Source of the DNA: Streptomyces sp. NBC_00370
GTDB taxonomy: Bacteria > Actinomycetota > Actinomycetes > Streptomycetales > Streptomycetaceae
Direction of reading: 5' to 3'
Assembly (NCBI RefSeq): GCF_036084755.1
Contig: NZ_CP107968.1
Location: 2,238,501 to 2,302,500 of the forward strand
Length of the DNA stretch: 64,000 bases
Shown: in pieces, positions 48,246 through 57,533 of the stretch
Layout of the letters: each line of letters opens with the position of its first letter
Numbering within the stretch: the first letter of the stretch is position 1
Notes under the pieces: generated by a model
What the model was told of the DNA's origin: nothing
The model's input: only the letters and a program-made list of their open reading frames with translations
Databases searched by the model: none
Program-made: the position numbers and the translations under genes

Positions 48246-48617
48246 TGCGGCCTCCACCGGTATCGGTCGCCTGACGCCCGCAGAATGACATACCGGCCGG
48301 TCGGTACCAAGGCCCTTACCCAGCCGATCTTCGCGAACTGCCCGCGCGGGGGGTGGCGTTGCGGGTCGGGTGGCCGTCGCGGCGGCCTCACGGGGTACCG
48401 AGCCGGACGGCCGTCCGCCCCCGGCACGGGGCGCACGGGACGGAGCCTGTACGACAGGTCGTGGACGAACCCCCGGCCACCGGCACAACGCGCGCCTCAC
48501 GCGGGCCACCAGCGAAAACGTCCCGCCGTCGGCCGCCCGCAGGGTGGGACTCGCGGCGGGCGCGTGCAGCGGCCACCGGGCGCCGGGCGGCACCTTGTGC
48601 CTGACGCCGGGGGACGG
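48246..48617. other. 372-bp non-coding region upstream of the PucR gene
   Basis: It contains a palindrome at 48291-48306 (TACCG...CGGTA, with ACCGGCCGGT inside). On the minus strand TTGGTA and CATTCT at 17-base spacing flank it and could form the PucR promoter. The rest is GC-rich with no gene-like frame and no clear terminator. Confidence 0.4.
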
Positions 48618-51371
48618 CTAGAGGGGGGCCGGGTTTGGGTCGTCGCGGTTCAGGAGGCGGGTCAGTTCTGTGCGGGAGCGGATTCCCAGTGCGGCGAAGA
48701 CGTTGCGCAGGTGGTGGTCGACCGTGCGGGTGCTCAGGGAGAGTCTGAGGGCCACCTCGCGGTTGGTCGCGCCCTCCGCCACGCAGCGGGCTATGCGCTG
48801 CTGCTGCGGGGTGAGGAGCAGCAGGTCCGGCAGGCCGGTGCCGCGGGCCGCTGCGGCCACCGACTCGCCCGCCGCGCGGAGTTCGCCGCGTACCCGGCCC
48901 GTCCAGAGCCGCGCGCCGCAGCGTTCGAAGCCGACCAGCGCGTCGCGCAGCGGGGTGCGGGCCTCGCGGGTCCTGCGCTGCCTGCGGAGCCAGTGGCCGT
49001 AGAGCAGTTGGGTGCGGGCCCGCTCGAAGTCGCCCGCCGCCCGGTCGTGATGGGTCAGGGCCTCCTCCCAGCGCGCCCCCGCCTCGTCGCCGGACGCCAG
49101 CAGGGCCCGGCAGCGGGCCAGTTGGGCGGGGGCCTGCGGATCGGCCGTCCTGCTCGTCCAGAGCGCGAACTCCTCGACCGCCCACTGCGCCTCGCTCCCC
49201 CGCCCCGCCAGCACCGCCGCTTCCACGAAGCACGGCACCGCCAGCATCCGCGTGGCGAAGTGACCGCGCCTGGGACCCTGGCTGACCAGGGGGAACAGTC
49301 GCGCCGCCGCCTCCGCCGAGCGGCCGTCGGCGAGTTCGGCGCGGGCCACCGCCCAGGCCGCGAGGGTCGCCGCCTGGGCCAGCCCGTGCGGCTGCGCCAC
49401 GGCCGCCGCCGCCTCCGCGTGCTCGGCGCACTGCGCCGACTCGCCCTCGACGGAGGCCGCCAGGGCCAGTACGGCGTGCAGATGGGCCGCCACGTTGCGC
49501 TGGCCCGACCGCTCGGCAGCGCACAGGCCCTCGCGGGCGTGGGTACGGGCCCGCGCGTGCCGTCCGGCCCGCAGTTCGCCGTAGGCGAGGTGTTCCAGCA
49601 CCTGCGGCAGCAGGACGTCGGGGCCGTGCGCGCGTACGGCGGCCAGCGCCCTGGCACCCGCCCGGCACGCGGCCTCCACCTCGCCGAGTACGAGCGCGGA
49701 GATCCCGGCCCGCAGCAGCTCCGCCGCGTCGCCGGTGCGTGCCGCCGACTCGAAGCAGTTCCGCAGCAGGGCATGGCCCTCGCCCGTCCGTCCCACGAGC
49801 ACCGCGTGCATGCCGGCGCAGTACTGCCCGAGCGACGGCTCCGCGCCGTGCGGCCGTATGCGGCTCATCGCGTCCAGATAGGCGGGCGCGTCCCCCATCG
49901 CCCAGGCGGCATCGGCGGCGCCGAGCAGAGCCGTGACGGTACGGGCGGGGTCACGCGGGGCCAGCAGCGCCGCGGCCGTGAGCAGCGCCTCGCGGGCGTC
50001 GGCCACGGGCCCGTCGTACAGGGCGAGTTGGCCCCGCACGTAGTGCGCCCGCCCCGGCTCGGGCACGGCCCGCACCCGGGCCAGCAGGATCCGGGCGCGG
50101 CCCGGCTCCCCCGCCAGCCAGGCGTGTTCGGCCGCGGCGGCGAACCGGGCGCTGCGCAGCGCCTCGTCGGTGGACAGCGCCGCCGCCCTGGTGAGGGCCG
50201 CGGCGCGGTCGGCGTGCGGCCGTGGCGGTACGGCCGCCCTGACCAGCGAATCGGCCAGCGCCGGGTCGTAACCGCTTGCGGCGCAGGCCCGTTGGACGAG
50301 CCGGGGCAGGGTGCGGTGCGGTCCGTCCAGCACGGTCGCTAGCAGCTGGTGCACGGCCCGCCGATGCGCGATCGACGCGCTGCTCAGCACCGCCCTGCGT
50401 AACAGCGGATGGCTGAAGCGGACCCGGCCGCCGCCGCTGCGCACGGCGCCGGACGTCTCCGCCGGGCCGAGTCTGCCGGGGTCGATCCCGGCCAGTTGCC
50501 CGGCGCGCCGCAGCAGGATCGCGTCGGCGCCGGCGCCTTCCGGCTCATGCTCCTCGGCGGCTGCCGCGAGCAGCAGCAACGTCCGCGTCTCGGCGGGGAG
50601 TTCGCGCACACGGCTGGCGTAGGCGTGCATCAGCTCCTCACCGCCGGACAGTGGCTCAGGCAGTGGCTGACGGCCCGTCAACTCGTCGTGGCTGAGCCGC
50701 TCGACGAGCGCGGTCAGCAGCCGGGGGTTGCCCGCGCCTTCGCGGCGCACCTCCTCCACCACCGCCGCCGCGGGCGACCGACCGTCCGTCAACTGCTCCA
50801 ACAAGGCGCGGGCCGCCGCGTCGTCCAGCGGCCCCAGCCGCAGCGCGGGCAGCCCCGCGAAGGCGGCGGAGCCGGGCTCCTGCTCCGCCGCGGTGAGCAG
50901 CACACCCACCCGGCGGTCCTGCGGGAGCCTGCGGACCGCGAAGGCCAGCGCGTCACGCGACTGCGGGTCCCAGTCGTGTGCGTCGTCCACGCAGACCAAC
51001 AGCGGCCCGCGCGCCCCGAGATCGGTCAGCAGATCGAGCAGCGCCGTCGGCGCGAGTCCGGCGCGCAGCACATCGGGGACCGGCGCCACGGACCGCCCGC
51101 GCGACTCCCCCGAACACAGCAGCGCGTGCAGTCCGCTGAACGGCAGCCGCCGCTCGCCGGGCGCGGCCGCCGCGTACAGCACGGGCCCGTCGCCCCACCC
51201 GTCCGCCGCGTGCCGCAGCAGCGCGCTGCGCCCGAGGCCGGGCGGCGCCGTCAGTACGAGCGTGGCGCCGTGACCGGCCGTCAGCCGCGCCAGCAGGGTG
51301 TCCAGGATGGTGAGTTCACCGCTCCGGCCGTACAGGCGGTGGGGACTACGCACGGTCGTCGATGAGGTCAC
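48618..51371 (-). CDS. LuxR-family regulator of the large ATP-binding (LAL) class
   Basis: About 917 residues. The N-terminal AAA/NTPase domain has a P-loop APPGLGRSALLRH in which the invariant Lys is Arg48, and a Walker B LLVCVDDAHDWDPQS. A long helical TPR-like middle follows. The C-terminal LuxR helix-turn-helix (LLLTPQQQRIARCVAEGATN, then LSLSTRTVDHHLRNVFAALG) binds DNA. GTG 51371 is likely leaderless: TAACGT lies seven bases upstream. An inverted repeat at 51380-51397 overlaps that promoter. Upstream on the same strand is the polyester hydrolase gene, a possible target. LAL proteins act as MalT-like activators. Confidence 0.88.
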   Translation of the reverse strand: MTSSTTVRSPHRLYGRSGELTILDTLLARLTAGHGATLVLTAPPGLGRSALLRHAADGWGDGPVLYAAAAPGERRLPFSGLHALLCSGESRGRSVAPVPDVLRAGLAPTALLDLLTDLGARGPLLVCVDDAHDWDPQSRDALAFAVRRLPQDRRVGVLLTAAEQEPGSAAFAGLPALRLGPLDDAAARALLEQLTDGRSPAAAVVEEVRREGAGNPRLLTALVERLSHDELTGRQPLPEPLSGGEELMHAYASRVRELPAETRTLLLLAAAAEEHEPEGAGADAILLRRAGQLAGIDPGRLGPAETSGAVRSGGGRVRFSHPLLRRAVLSSASIAHRRAVHQLLATVLDGPHRTLPRLVQRACAASGYDPALADSLVRAAVPPRPHADRAAALTRAAALSTDEALRSARFAAAAEHAWLAGEPGRARILLARVRAVPEPGRAHYVRGQLALYDGPVADAREALLTAAALLAPRDPARTVTALLGAADAAWAMGDAPAYLDAMSRIRPHGAEPSLGQYCAGMHAVLVGRTGEGHALLRNCFESAARTGDAAELLRAGISALVLGEVEAACRAGARALAAVRAHGPDVLLPQVLEHLAYGELRAGRHARARTHAREGLCAAERSGQRNVAAHLHAVLALAASVEGESAQCAEHAEAAAAVAQPHGLAQAATLAAWAVARAELADGRSAEAAARLFPLVSQGPRRGHFATRMLAVPCFVEAAVLAGRGSEAQWAVEEFALWTSRTADPQAPAQLARCRALLASGDEAGARWEEALTHHDRAAGDFERARTQLLYGHWLRRQRRTREARTPLRDALVGFERCGARLWTGRVRGELRAAGESVAAAARGTGLPDLLLLTPQQQRIARCVAEGATNREVALRLSLSTRTVDHHLRNVFAALGIRSRTELTRLLNRDDPNPAPL

Positions 51372-51379
51372 CTGCGTTA

Positions 51380-51397
51380 CGTTACTGCTGTGTAACG
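51380..51397. promoter_or_regulatory. Inverted repeat over the LAL promoter
   Basis: CGTTAC-TGCTGT-GTAACG, perfect 6-bp arms with a 6-base spacer, plus another GTTAC at 51376-51380. On the minus strand it falls between a weak -35 (TTCCGG) and TAACGT (-10), directly before the GTG. A transcription factor site is likely; its owner is unknown. Confidence 0.5.
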
Positions 51398-51466
51398 TGG
51401 CCCGGAAGCCCCTTGGGCCACGCCCCGTGAGGGACGCGGCCCCGCTGTGCGGTGGCACAGCCAACT

Positions 51467-52369
51467 TCAGGATGTGTGCGGGCAGTTGCCCCGGTACTCC
51501 TCGATCGTCAGGCTCGGCCTGGGCAGCGGGCAGAGGAACTGCTCGTAGCGGGCGTCGTTGTCGACGAACCGCTTCAGCCAGGAGATGCTGTACTTCGCGA
51601 TGGTCGTGTTGGAGCTGTTCGGCGTGAGGTGCGTGGCGCCGTTCAGTTCCAGGTACGCCTTGTCCAGCGACGCGGGCAGCGAGTTGTAGAACGGCTCGGA
51701 GTGCGTGGCGACCGGCGCGATGGTGTCACCGTCCGCGCCGACGATCAGGGTAGGCGTCCGCACCTCGGGCCAGGTCTTGTCGGTGTTCCAGCCGGTCAGC
51801 GGAATGGCCGCCTGGAGCGACGTCCGGTCCTTCGCCGCCTCCAGCGTTCCGCCGCCGCCCATGGAGTGCCCCATGACGCCGAGCCGCGACGCGTCGATGC
51901 GGGTACGCACCGACGAACGCTGCGTCAGATAGTCGAGCGCGGCCAGGAGTTGGTCGCCACGGCTGGCGGGCTGGTCGAGCGTCGTGTTGGTGTCGATGGT
52001 GAAGATGACGAAGCCCTGGGAGGCCAGCCGGGGGCCGAGCCAGGCGATGCTGGACTGGGTGGCGGTGAATCCGGGCGAGATGGCCACGGCGCCGAAGGTG
52101 CCGTCAGCGGTGGAGGTCGGGTAGTAGATGGTGCCGCCACCGAAGCCGGTCACGCTCAGCGAGGACACGGAGGTCTGCGACACGGCGTACGAGCCGCGCG
52201 CCGCCTCGATGCTGGAGGTGGTGGGGGCGGGGCCGCGCTCGTACGGGTTGTCGGCGGCGCCGGCGTTACCGGCGCCGGGGATGAGCGCGACGACCAGTCC
52301 TACGGTCGCCACCGCCCCGGCCCACAGGCTGCGGACGGTACGGGATCTTGGCTGAGAGCGAGGGTGCAC
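51467..52369 (-). CDS. Secreted polyester hydrolase (cutinase / PET-hydrolase family)
   Basis: 300-residue alpha/beta hydrolase closely resembling Thermobifida cutinases and Streptomyces PET hydrolases. A Sec signal (about 1-39) leads to mature ADNPYERGP. The triad is Ser169 (GHSMGGGG), Asp215 (GADGDTIAP) and His247 (GATHLTPN); the oxyanion residue is Phe101 in SPGFTAT, where Thermobifida enzymes have Tyr; Trp194 occupies the aromatic subsite; Cys280 and Cys296 form the C-terminal disulfide. Natural substrates are cutin- or suberin-like esters; PET activity is inferred from family. GTG 52369 follows AGAGGA by ten bases. Confidence 0.92.
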   Translation of the reverse strand: MHPRSQPRSRTVRSLWAGAVATVGLVVALIPGAGNAGAADNPYERGPAPTTSSIEAARGSYAVSQTSVSSLSVTGFGGGTIYYPTSTADGTFGAVAISPGFTATQSSIAWLGPRLASQGFVIFTIDTNTTLDQPASRGDQLLAALDYLTQRSSVRTRIDASRLGVMGHSMGGGGTLEAAKDRTSLQAAIPLTGWNTDKTWPEVRTPTLIVGADGDTIAPVATHSEPFYNSLPASLDKAYLELNGATHLTPNSSNTTIAKYSISWLKRFVDNDARYEQFLCPLPRPSLTIEEYRGNCPHTS

Positions 52370-52508
52370 GGAGGGGGGGTCCTCTCGGTCGTGGCGGGCC
52401 CGTGCCCGTCCCGTTGACCGGAGCGGACCTGCCGTTGTCCCTGACGCCCGCCACGATGGCGCTGCGGCGGTGCGGAGGGCATCGGCAAGTTCGCCAGTGT
52501 CGCGGGGT

Positions 52509-52670
52509 CGCCGTCCGGCGCGGTGTCGGTTGGCGGTCTTGGTTGCGGTTGTTGCCGGGGGCCGTTCCGGGGTCGTGTCCTGCGCGGTGTCGCCGTCCGG
52601 CGCGGTTCGGTTGGCGGTCGCGGTTGCGGTCGTCGCCGGGTGCCGTTCCGGGGTCGCGTCCTGCGCTGCA
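52509..52670. repeat. Tandem 82-bp repeat, two copies
   Basis: The first copy starts at 52509 and the second at 52591; both begin CGCCGTCCGGCGCGGT and share TTGGCGGTC, GCCGTTCCGGGGTCG and TCCTGCGC. They differ at scattered bases and by one indel. They lie 140-300 bases upstream of the hydrolase start. Confidence 0.75.
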
Positions 52671-53020
52671 TGATTTACGGCGCGTACTCCCCAGACGCGG
52701 AGCCACCGCCGAGATGCGCCACAAATCACGCTCTACGCTCCGGACACCACCCCTGCACGACCCCCTTCAGCCCGGCTGCCACGGATCGCTGCGCCGCGAC
52801 CACCAAGGGCCGGCGGACCGGGCGTTCACGACGGGGGCGCGGCCTCAGCCGGCACGACACCGCCCACCGGCACTCGCCGCAGGCAGGTGTGCCCGCCCAC
52901 CGACGGGAGGGGACCGGGCGTCCACGACAGGGACGGGCCCCCGGCCCGCACGGCACCGCTCACCGCGGTGACGCGGGCGGCTGGGTGGGACCCACCGGAC
53001 GGGAGGGGGCCGGGGCCGGA

Positions 53021-53085
53021 GGAGGGGGGTGTCCGGACGTAAAGCGAAGGAGCTCATGCGACAAGCAGTCCGGACACCCCCCTCC
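53021..53085. repeat. Perfect 18-bp palindrome with a 29-base loop carrying SD-ATG
   Basis: Arms 53021-53038 and 53068-53085 are perfectly complementary; the sequence outside them is also partly complementary. The loop (plus strand) contains GAAGGAGCTCATG, a good ribosome-binding site and start opening a 31-codon frame from 53055 to a TAG near 53150. It lies 63 bases past the hisF stop and could terminate the his operon, though the loop is long for that. Confidence 0.7.
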
Positions 53086-53147
53086 GCAGGACCCGGACCC
53101 CGGCACCGGATAAGCGCGGCGCAGCCAAGAACCCGGACGGCGAACCG

Positions 53148-53903
53148 TTAGCGGACCGGGTGCCCCGCCGTCCGTAGCGTTGACTTGACCTCCGCGATGC
53201 GCAAATCGCCGAAGTGGAAGACCGACGCCGCCAGCACCGCGTCCGCTCCCGCGTCGATCGCCGGCGGGAAGTCCGCCAGGCGGCCCGCGCCGCCCGACGC
53301 CACGACCGGGATCGTGACGTGCTTGCGCACGGCCGCGATCATCTCGACGTCGTACCCGTCCTTCGTACCGTCCGCGTCCATCGAGTTGAGCAGGATCTCC
53401 CCCGCCCCCAACTCCGCCGCGCGCCGCGCCCATTCGACCGCGTCGATGCCCGTGCCCGTGCGGCCGCCGTGGGTGGTGACCTCGAAGGAACCGGCCGGGG
53501 TGCGGCGTGCGTCGACCGACAGGACCAGTACCTGGCGGCCGAAGCGCTGCGCGATCTCGCGGATCAGTTCGGGGCGCGCGATGGCGGCCGTGTTCACACC
53601 GACCTTGTCGGCGCCCGCCCGCAGCAGCTTGTCGACGTCCTCCGTCGTACGGACACCACCGCCGACCGTCAGCGGGATGAAGACCTGCTCGGCGGTCCTG
53701 CGCACCACGTCGTACGTCGTCTCGCGGTCGCCGGACGACGCGGTGATGTCGAGGAACGTCAACTCGTCGGCGCCCTCGGCGTCGTAGAGCTTGGCCATCT
53801 CGACCGGGTCGCCCGCGTCGCGCAGGTTCTGGAAGTTGACGCCCTTGACCACGCGGCCGTTGTCCACGTCGAGGCAGGGGATGACCCGGACGGCGAGGCT
53901 CAT
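53148..53903 (-). CDS. hisF: Imidazole glycerol phosphate synthase subunit HisF
   Basis: 251-residue TIM-barrel cyclase that takes ammonia from HisH to form IGP and AICAR. Catalytic Asp12 is in [15 protein letters not shown] and the second Asp in VLSVDARR; phosphate loops are GGGVRT and ASGGAG. ATG overlaps the ridA stop (ATGA). Last gene of the his operon. Confidence 0.96.
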   Translation of the reverse strand: MSLAVRVIPCLDVDNGRVVKGVNFQNLRDAGDPVEMAKLYDAEGADELTFLDITASSGDRETTYDVVRRTAEQVFIPLTVGGGVRTTEDVDKLLRAGADKVGVNTAAIARPELIREIAQRFGRQVLVLSVDARRTPAGSFEVTTHGGRTGTGIDAVEWARRAAELGAGEILLNSMDADGTKDGYDVEMIAAVRKHVTIPVVASGGAGRLADFPPAIDAGADAVLAASVFHFGDLRIAEVKSTLRTAGHPVR

Positions 53904-54298
53904 GTGGCCGCTCCCGAGCGGTACGCCTCCACCTCGACCTCGACGACCAGGCTCGGGTCGATGAAGCCGGCCACGACGATCATCGAGGCCGCGGGACGGA
54001 CGTCGTGGAACAGTTCGTGGTGGGCGCGGCCCACGTCGTCGGCGTCCCTGGCGTGGGTGATGTACATGCGGGTGCGCACCACGTCGGAGACTTCGAGGTC
54101 CAGTTCGCGCAGGGCGGTCACCGCGACGCCGAACGCCGTCTTGGTCTGCTCGTACGGGCTGCCTTCGGCGATGCGGCCGTCGATGACCGAGGTGCATCCC
54201 GAGACCAGCACGAGGCCGTTGGGGAGTTCCACGGCGCGGGAGTAACCGATCGAGTCCTCCCACGGGTTGGTGGACGAGATCCTGCGTACGCCGCTCAT
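53900..54298 (-). CDS. ridA: RidA/YjgF-family protein
   Basis: 132 residues of the RidA (YjgF/YER057c/UK114) trimeric fold, with [18 protein letters not shown] and [13 protein letters not shown]. RidA proteins hydrolyse reactive enamine/imine intermediates; in this his operon it could protect from 2-aminoacrylate or related stress, an inference. ATG overlaps the priA stop by four bases, and its own stop overlaps the hisF start. Confidence 0.85.
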   Translation of the reverse strand: MSGVRRISSTNPWEDSIGYSRAVELPNGLVLVSGCTSVIDGRIAEGSPYEQTKTAFGVAVTALRELDLEVSDVVRTRMYITHARDADDVGRAHHELFHDVRPAASMIVVAGFIDPSLVVEVEVEAYRSGAAT

Positions 54299-55038
54299 CG
54301 GGATACCTCCGCAAGTGCTTCTTCGAGGGTGAACGCGTTGGCGTACAGCGCCTTCCCGACGATCGCGCCCTCGACTCCTTCGGGGACGAGCGCGGCGATG
54401 GCGCGCAGGTCCTGGAGGGACGAGACGCCGCCGGACGCGACGACGGGCTTGTCGGTGGCGGCGCAGACGTTCTTCAGGAGTTCCAGGTTGGGGCCCTGGA
54501 GTGTGCCGTCCTTGGCGATGTCGGTGACGACGTAGCGCGCGCAGCCCTCCGAGTCGAGGCGGGCCAGCGTCTCGTACAGGTCGCCGCCGTCCCGGGTCCA
54601 GCCCCGGCCGCGCAGGGTCGTACCGCGTACGTCGAGACCGACGGCGATCTTGTCGCCGTGGTCGGCGATGATCTTCGCGACCCACTCGGGGGTCTCCAGC
54701 GCGGCGGTGCCGAGGTTGACGCGGGTGCAGCCGGTGGCGAGGGCAGCGGCGAGCGAGGCGTCGTCGCGGATGCCGCCGGACAGCTCGACCTTGATGTCCA
54801 TCGCGTCGGCGACCTCGGCGATCAGCTTGCGGTTGTCGCCGGTGCCGAAGGCCGCGTCCAGGTCGACCAGATGCAGCCACTCGGCGCCCGACCGCTGCCA
54901 GGCGAGGGCCGCTTCGAGGGGCGAGCCGTACGAGGTCTCGGAGCCCGACTCGCCGTGGACGAGCCGGACGGCCTGGCCGTCGCGTACGTCGACCGCGGGG
55001 AGGAGTTCGAGCTTCGGCGCTGAGGGGACAGGAGACAT
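54295..55038 (-). CDS. priA: Bifunctional HisA/TrpF isomerase PriA
   Basis: 247-residue TIM-barrel. In actinomycetes lacking trpF this enzyme isomerises both ProFAR (His) and phosphoribosyl anthranilate (Trp). Asp17 ([15 protein letters not shown]) and the second acid in AVGLDVRG are the catalytic pair; [16 protein letters not shown] is the flexible loop used for substrate switching, and the Arg-rich pattern fits PriA rather than plain HisA. The window has trpE, trpC, trpB and trpA but no trpF, consistent with the dual role. It shares one base with hisH (TGATG). Confidence 0.93.
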   Translation of the reverse strand: MSPVPSAPKLELLPAVDVRDGQAVRLVHGESGSETSYGSPLEAALAWQRSGAEWLHLVDLDAAFGTGDNRKLIAEVADAMDIKVELSGGIRDDASLAAALATGCTRVNLGTAALETPEWVAKIIADHGDKIAVGLDVRGTTLRGRGWTRDGGDLYETLARLDSEGCARYVVTDIAKDGTLQGPNLELLKNVCAATDKPVVASGGVSSLQDLRAIAALVPEGVEGAIVGKALYANAFTLEEALAEVSR

Positions 55039-55673
55039 CAGAGGGTTCCGATCCAGTTGGTGAGCAGCTGGGCGCCGGCGTCGCCGGACTTCTCCGGGTG
55101 GAACTGGGTGGCCCACAGGCTGCCGTTCTCGACGGCGGCCACGAACGGCTCGCCGTGAGTGGTCCAGCTGACCCTGGGTGAGCGGATCTTGGGGTTGGTG
55201 ACCTGGAGGTCCCACCGGTGCACGGCGTAGGAGTGCACGAAGTAGAAGCGGGCCTCGGCGTCGAGTCCGGCGAACAGTTCGCTGTCGTCGGGCGCGGTGA
55301 CGGTGTTCCACCCCATGTGCGGCACGATCGGGGCCTTCAGCGGCTCGACGCTGCCGGGCCATTCGTCCAGGCCCTCGGTCTCCACGCCGTGCTCGATGCC
55401 GCGGGCGAAGAGGATCTGCATGCCGACGCAGACGCCGAGCACCGGCCGGCCGCCCGCGAGCCTGCGGCCGATGATCCATTCGCCGCGTGCGGCGGTCAGT
55501 CCCTCCATGCAGGCGGCGAACGCGCCGACGCCGGGGACGAGCAGCCCGTCGGCGTTCATCGCCCGGTCGAAGTCGCGGGTGATCTCGACCTCGGCCCCGG
55601 TCCGCGCGACGGCGCGCTCGGCGGAGCGGACGTTGCCGAATCCGTAGTCGAAGACGACGACTCGCTTGGTCAT
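55038..55673 (-). CDS. hisH: Imidazole glycerol phosphate synthase subunit HisH
   Basis: 211-residue class I glutamine amidotransferase giving ammonia to HisF. Nucleophile Cys82 in VLGVCVGMQ; His and Glu in [10 protein letters not shown]; oxyanion region [10 protein letters not shown] 55673 overlaps the stop of the small membrane protein gene (ATGA). Confidence 0.96.
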   Translation of the reverse strand: MTKRVVVFDYGFGNVRSAERAVARTGAEVEITRDFDRAMNADGLLVPGVGAFAACMEGLTAARGEWIIGRRLAGGRPVLGVCVGMQILFARGIEHGVETEGLDEWPGSVEPLKAPIVPHMGWNTVTAPDDSELFAGLDAEARFYFVHSYAVHRWDLQVTNPKIRSPRVSWTTHGEPFVAAVENGSLWATQFHPEKSGDAGAQLLTNWIGTL

Positions 55674-55840
55674 CCGCCCCACAGCCCCTTGATGCGCAGG
55701 ATGCCGGCCACCAGACAGAACACCGAGCAGAGAGCCACGAGGACGATCACGCCCACGGGCAGCTTCTGCTTGATGAACGAGTAGACGCCGCCGGCGAGGA
55801 AGAGCCCCGCCAGGATGAGCAGGGTGTTGAGGCCGGTCAC
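55670..55840 (-). CDS. 56-residue membrane protein in the his operon
   Basis: Two hydrophobic helices ([20 protein letters not shown] and [20 protein letters not shown]) joined by a basic turn KQKLP, C-terminus GLWGG. The GTG start overlaps the hisB stop and its own stop overlaps the hisH start, so it is translated as part of the operon. No family function is known to me. Confidence 0.8.
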   Translation of the reverse strand: MTGLNTLLILAGLFLAGGVYSFIKQKLPVGVIVLVALCSVFCLVAGILRIKGLWGG

Positions 55841-56430
55841 AGCGCGCCCTTGGTCGAGGGGAGGATTCCCACCGCGCGCGGGTCGCGCTCGGAGGCGTAG
55901 CGCAGGGCGCGGGCGAGTGCCTTGAACTGGCACTCGACGATGTGGTGCGCGTTGCGTCCGTACGGGACGTTCACGTGCAGCGCGACCCTGGCCTGGGCGA
56001 CGAACGACTCCAGGATGTGCCGGGTCATCGTCGTGTCGTAGCTGCCGATCATCGGCGCCATGTTGTCGGGCTCGGTGTGCACCAGGTACGGGCGGCCCGA
56101 GAGGTCGACGGTCACCTCGGCGAGCGATTCGTCCAGCGGGACCGTGCAGTTGCCGAAGCGGTAGAGGCCGACCTTGTCGCCGAGCGCCTGCCGGAAGGCG
56201 GCGCCGAGGGCGAGGGCGGTGTCCTCGATGGTGTGGTGCGAGTCGATGTGCAGATCGCCCTCGGTCTTGACCGTGAGGTCGAACAGGCCGTGCCGGCCGA
56301 GCTGGTCGAGCATGTGGTCGAAGAACCCGACTCCGGTCGACACGTCCACCTCGCCCCGGCCGTCGAGGTCGATCTCGACCACGACGGAGGTTTCCTTCGT
56401 ACTGCGTTCCACGCGGCCGATGCGGCTCAT
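55837..56430 (-). CDS. hisB: Imidazoleglycerol-phosphate dehydratase
   Basis: 197-residue Mn-dependent enzyme. Two metal motifs, [13 protein letters not shown] with [13 protein letters not shown], and [13 protein letters not shown] with GRNAHHIVE. Monofunctional (no HisN phosphatase domain). Overlaps hisC by four bases. Confidence 0.97.
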   Translation of the reverse strand: MSRIGRVERSTKETSVVVEIDLDGRGEVDVSTGVGFFDHMLDQLGRHGLFDLTVKTEGDLHIDSHHTIEDTALALGAAFRQALGDKVGLYRFGNCTVPLDESLAEVTVDLSGRPYLVHTEPDNMAPMIGSYDTTMTRHILESFVAQARVALHVNVPYGRNAHHIVECQFKALARALRYASERDPRAVGILPSTKGAL

Positions 56431-57533
56431 GCGCTCTGCTCCTTCGTCAATTCACGTACCGCGTCGAGGAACGCGTCGTTCTCGGAGGGGGTGCCTGCGG
56501 TGACCCGCAGCCGGCCAGGCACGCCGTTGTCCCGGATCAGGACGCCCCGGTCGAGGATCTGCTGCCAGGCCGCGTGGGCGTCCTCGAAGCGGCCGAACTG
56601 TACGAAGTTCGCGTCCGAGTCGGTGACCTCGAAGCCGAGGGCCCGCAACTCGACGACCAGGCGGTCACGCTCGGTCTTCAGCTGCTCGACGTACCCGAGC
56701 AGCGTATCGGTGTGTTCGAGCGCGGCGAGCGCGGTGGCCTGGGTGACGGCCGACAGGTGGTACGGCAGCCGTACGAGCTGGACGGCGTCCACGACGGCGG
56801 GGTCGGCGGCGAAGTACCCGAGCCGGAGGCCCGCCGCGCCGAACGCCTTGGACATCGTGCGGGAGACGACCAGGTTGGGCCGGCCCTCGATGAGCGGGAG
56901 CAGCGAGGGGTGGTGGCTGAATTCGACGTACGCCTCGTCCACGACGACCAGCGAGGGCCGGGCCGCCTGGGCGGCCTCGTACAGCGCGAGGACGGTGTCG
57001 GCGCCGACGGCGGTGCCGGTGGGGTTGTTGGGCGTGGTGACGAAGACGACCTCGGGGCGGTGCTCGGCGATGGCGGCCGTGGCAGCGGCGACGTCGATGG
57101 TGAAGTCGTCGTGCCGGGGGCCCGAGATCCAGCCGGTGCTGGTGCCGCGCGCGATGAGGCTGTGCATCGAGTACGACGGCTCGAAGCCGATCGCGGTGCG
57201 GCCGGGTCCGCCGAAGGTCTGCAGCAGCTGCTGGAGTACTTCGTTGGAGCCGTTGGCCGCCCACACGTGGGCCGCGGTCAGCGGGTACTTGCCGGTACGG
57301 GTCAGGTAGGCGGCGAGTTCGGTGCGCAGCTCGACCGCGTCCCTGTCGGGGTAGCGGTTGAGGCCGCGGGCCGCTTCGCGCACCCGCTCGGCGATCCGCT
57401 CCACGAGCGGTTCGGGCAGCGGGTACGGGTTCTCGTTGACGTTCAGCTGGACGGGTACGTCCGGGTGGGGCGCGCCGTACGGGGACTTGCCGCGCAGTTC
57501 GTCGCGGATCGGCAGGTCGTCGATGTCCGTCAT
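56427..57533 (-). CDS. hisC: Histidinol-phosphate aminotransferase
   Basis: 368-residue class I/II PLP aminotransferase. [16 protein letters not shown] at the start, [27 protein letters not shown], the PLP Lys in [17 protein letters not shown] and the C-terminal Arg in [12 protein letters not shown] 57533 overlaps the hisD stop (ATGA). Confidence 0.97.
   Translation of the reverse strand: MTDIDDLPIRDELRGKSPYGAPHPDVPVQLNVNENPYPLPEPLVERIAERVREAARGLNRYPDRDAVELRTELAAYLTRTGKYPLTAAHVWAANGSNEVLQQLLQTFGGPGRTAIGFEPSYSMHSLIARGTSTGWISGPRHDDFTIDVAAATAAIAEHRPEVVFVTTPNNPTGTAVGADTVLALYEAAQAARPSLVVVDEAYVEFSHHPSLLPLIEGRPNLVVSRTMSKAFGAAGLRLGYFAADPAVVDAVQLVRLPYHLSAVTQATALAALEHTDTLLGYVEQLKTERDRLVVELRALGFEVTDSDANFVQFGRFEDAHAAWQQILDRGVLIRDNGVPGRLRVTAGTPSENDAFLDAVRELTKEQSA

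Larger units (their letters stand above)
52370..53147. other. 778-bp gene-free region between hisF and the polyester hydrolase
   Basis: No frame here has convincing coding character; long frames arise from GC-rich repeats. It contains an 82-bp tandem repeat (52509-52670), a diverged repeat around 52830-52970 and a strong palindrome (53021-53085). It must also hold the hydrolase promoter and the his operon terminator. Confidence 0.6.

Noticed and set aside
52523..53113. 196-codon plus-strand frame
   Set aside because: It is encoded by the tandem repeats, has Arg/Gly/Pro low complexity and no ribosome-binding site.
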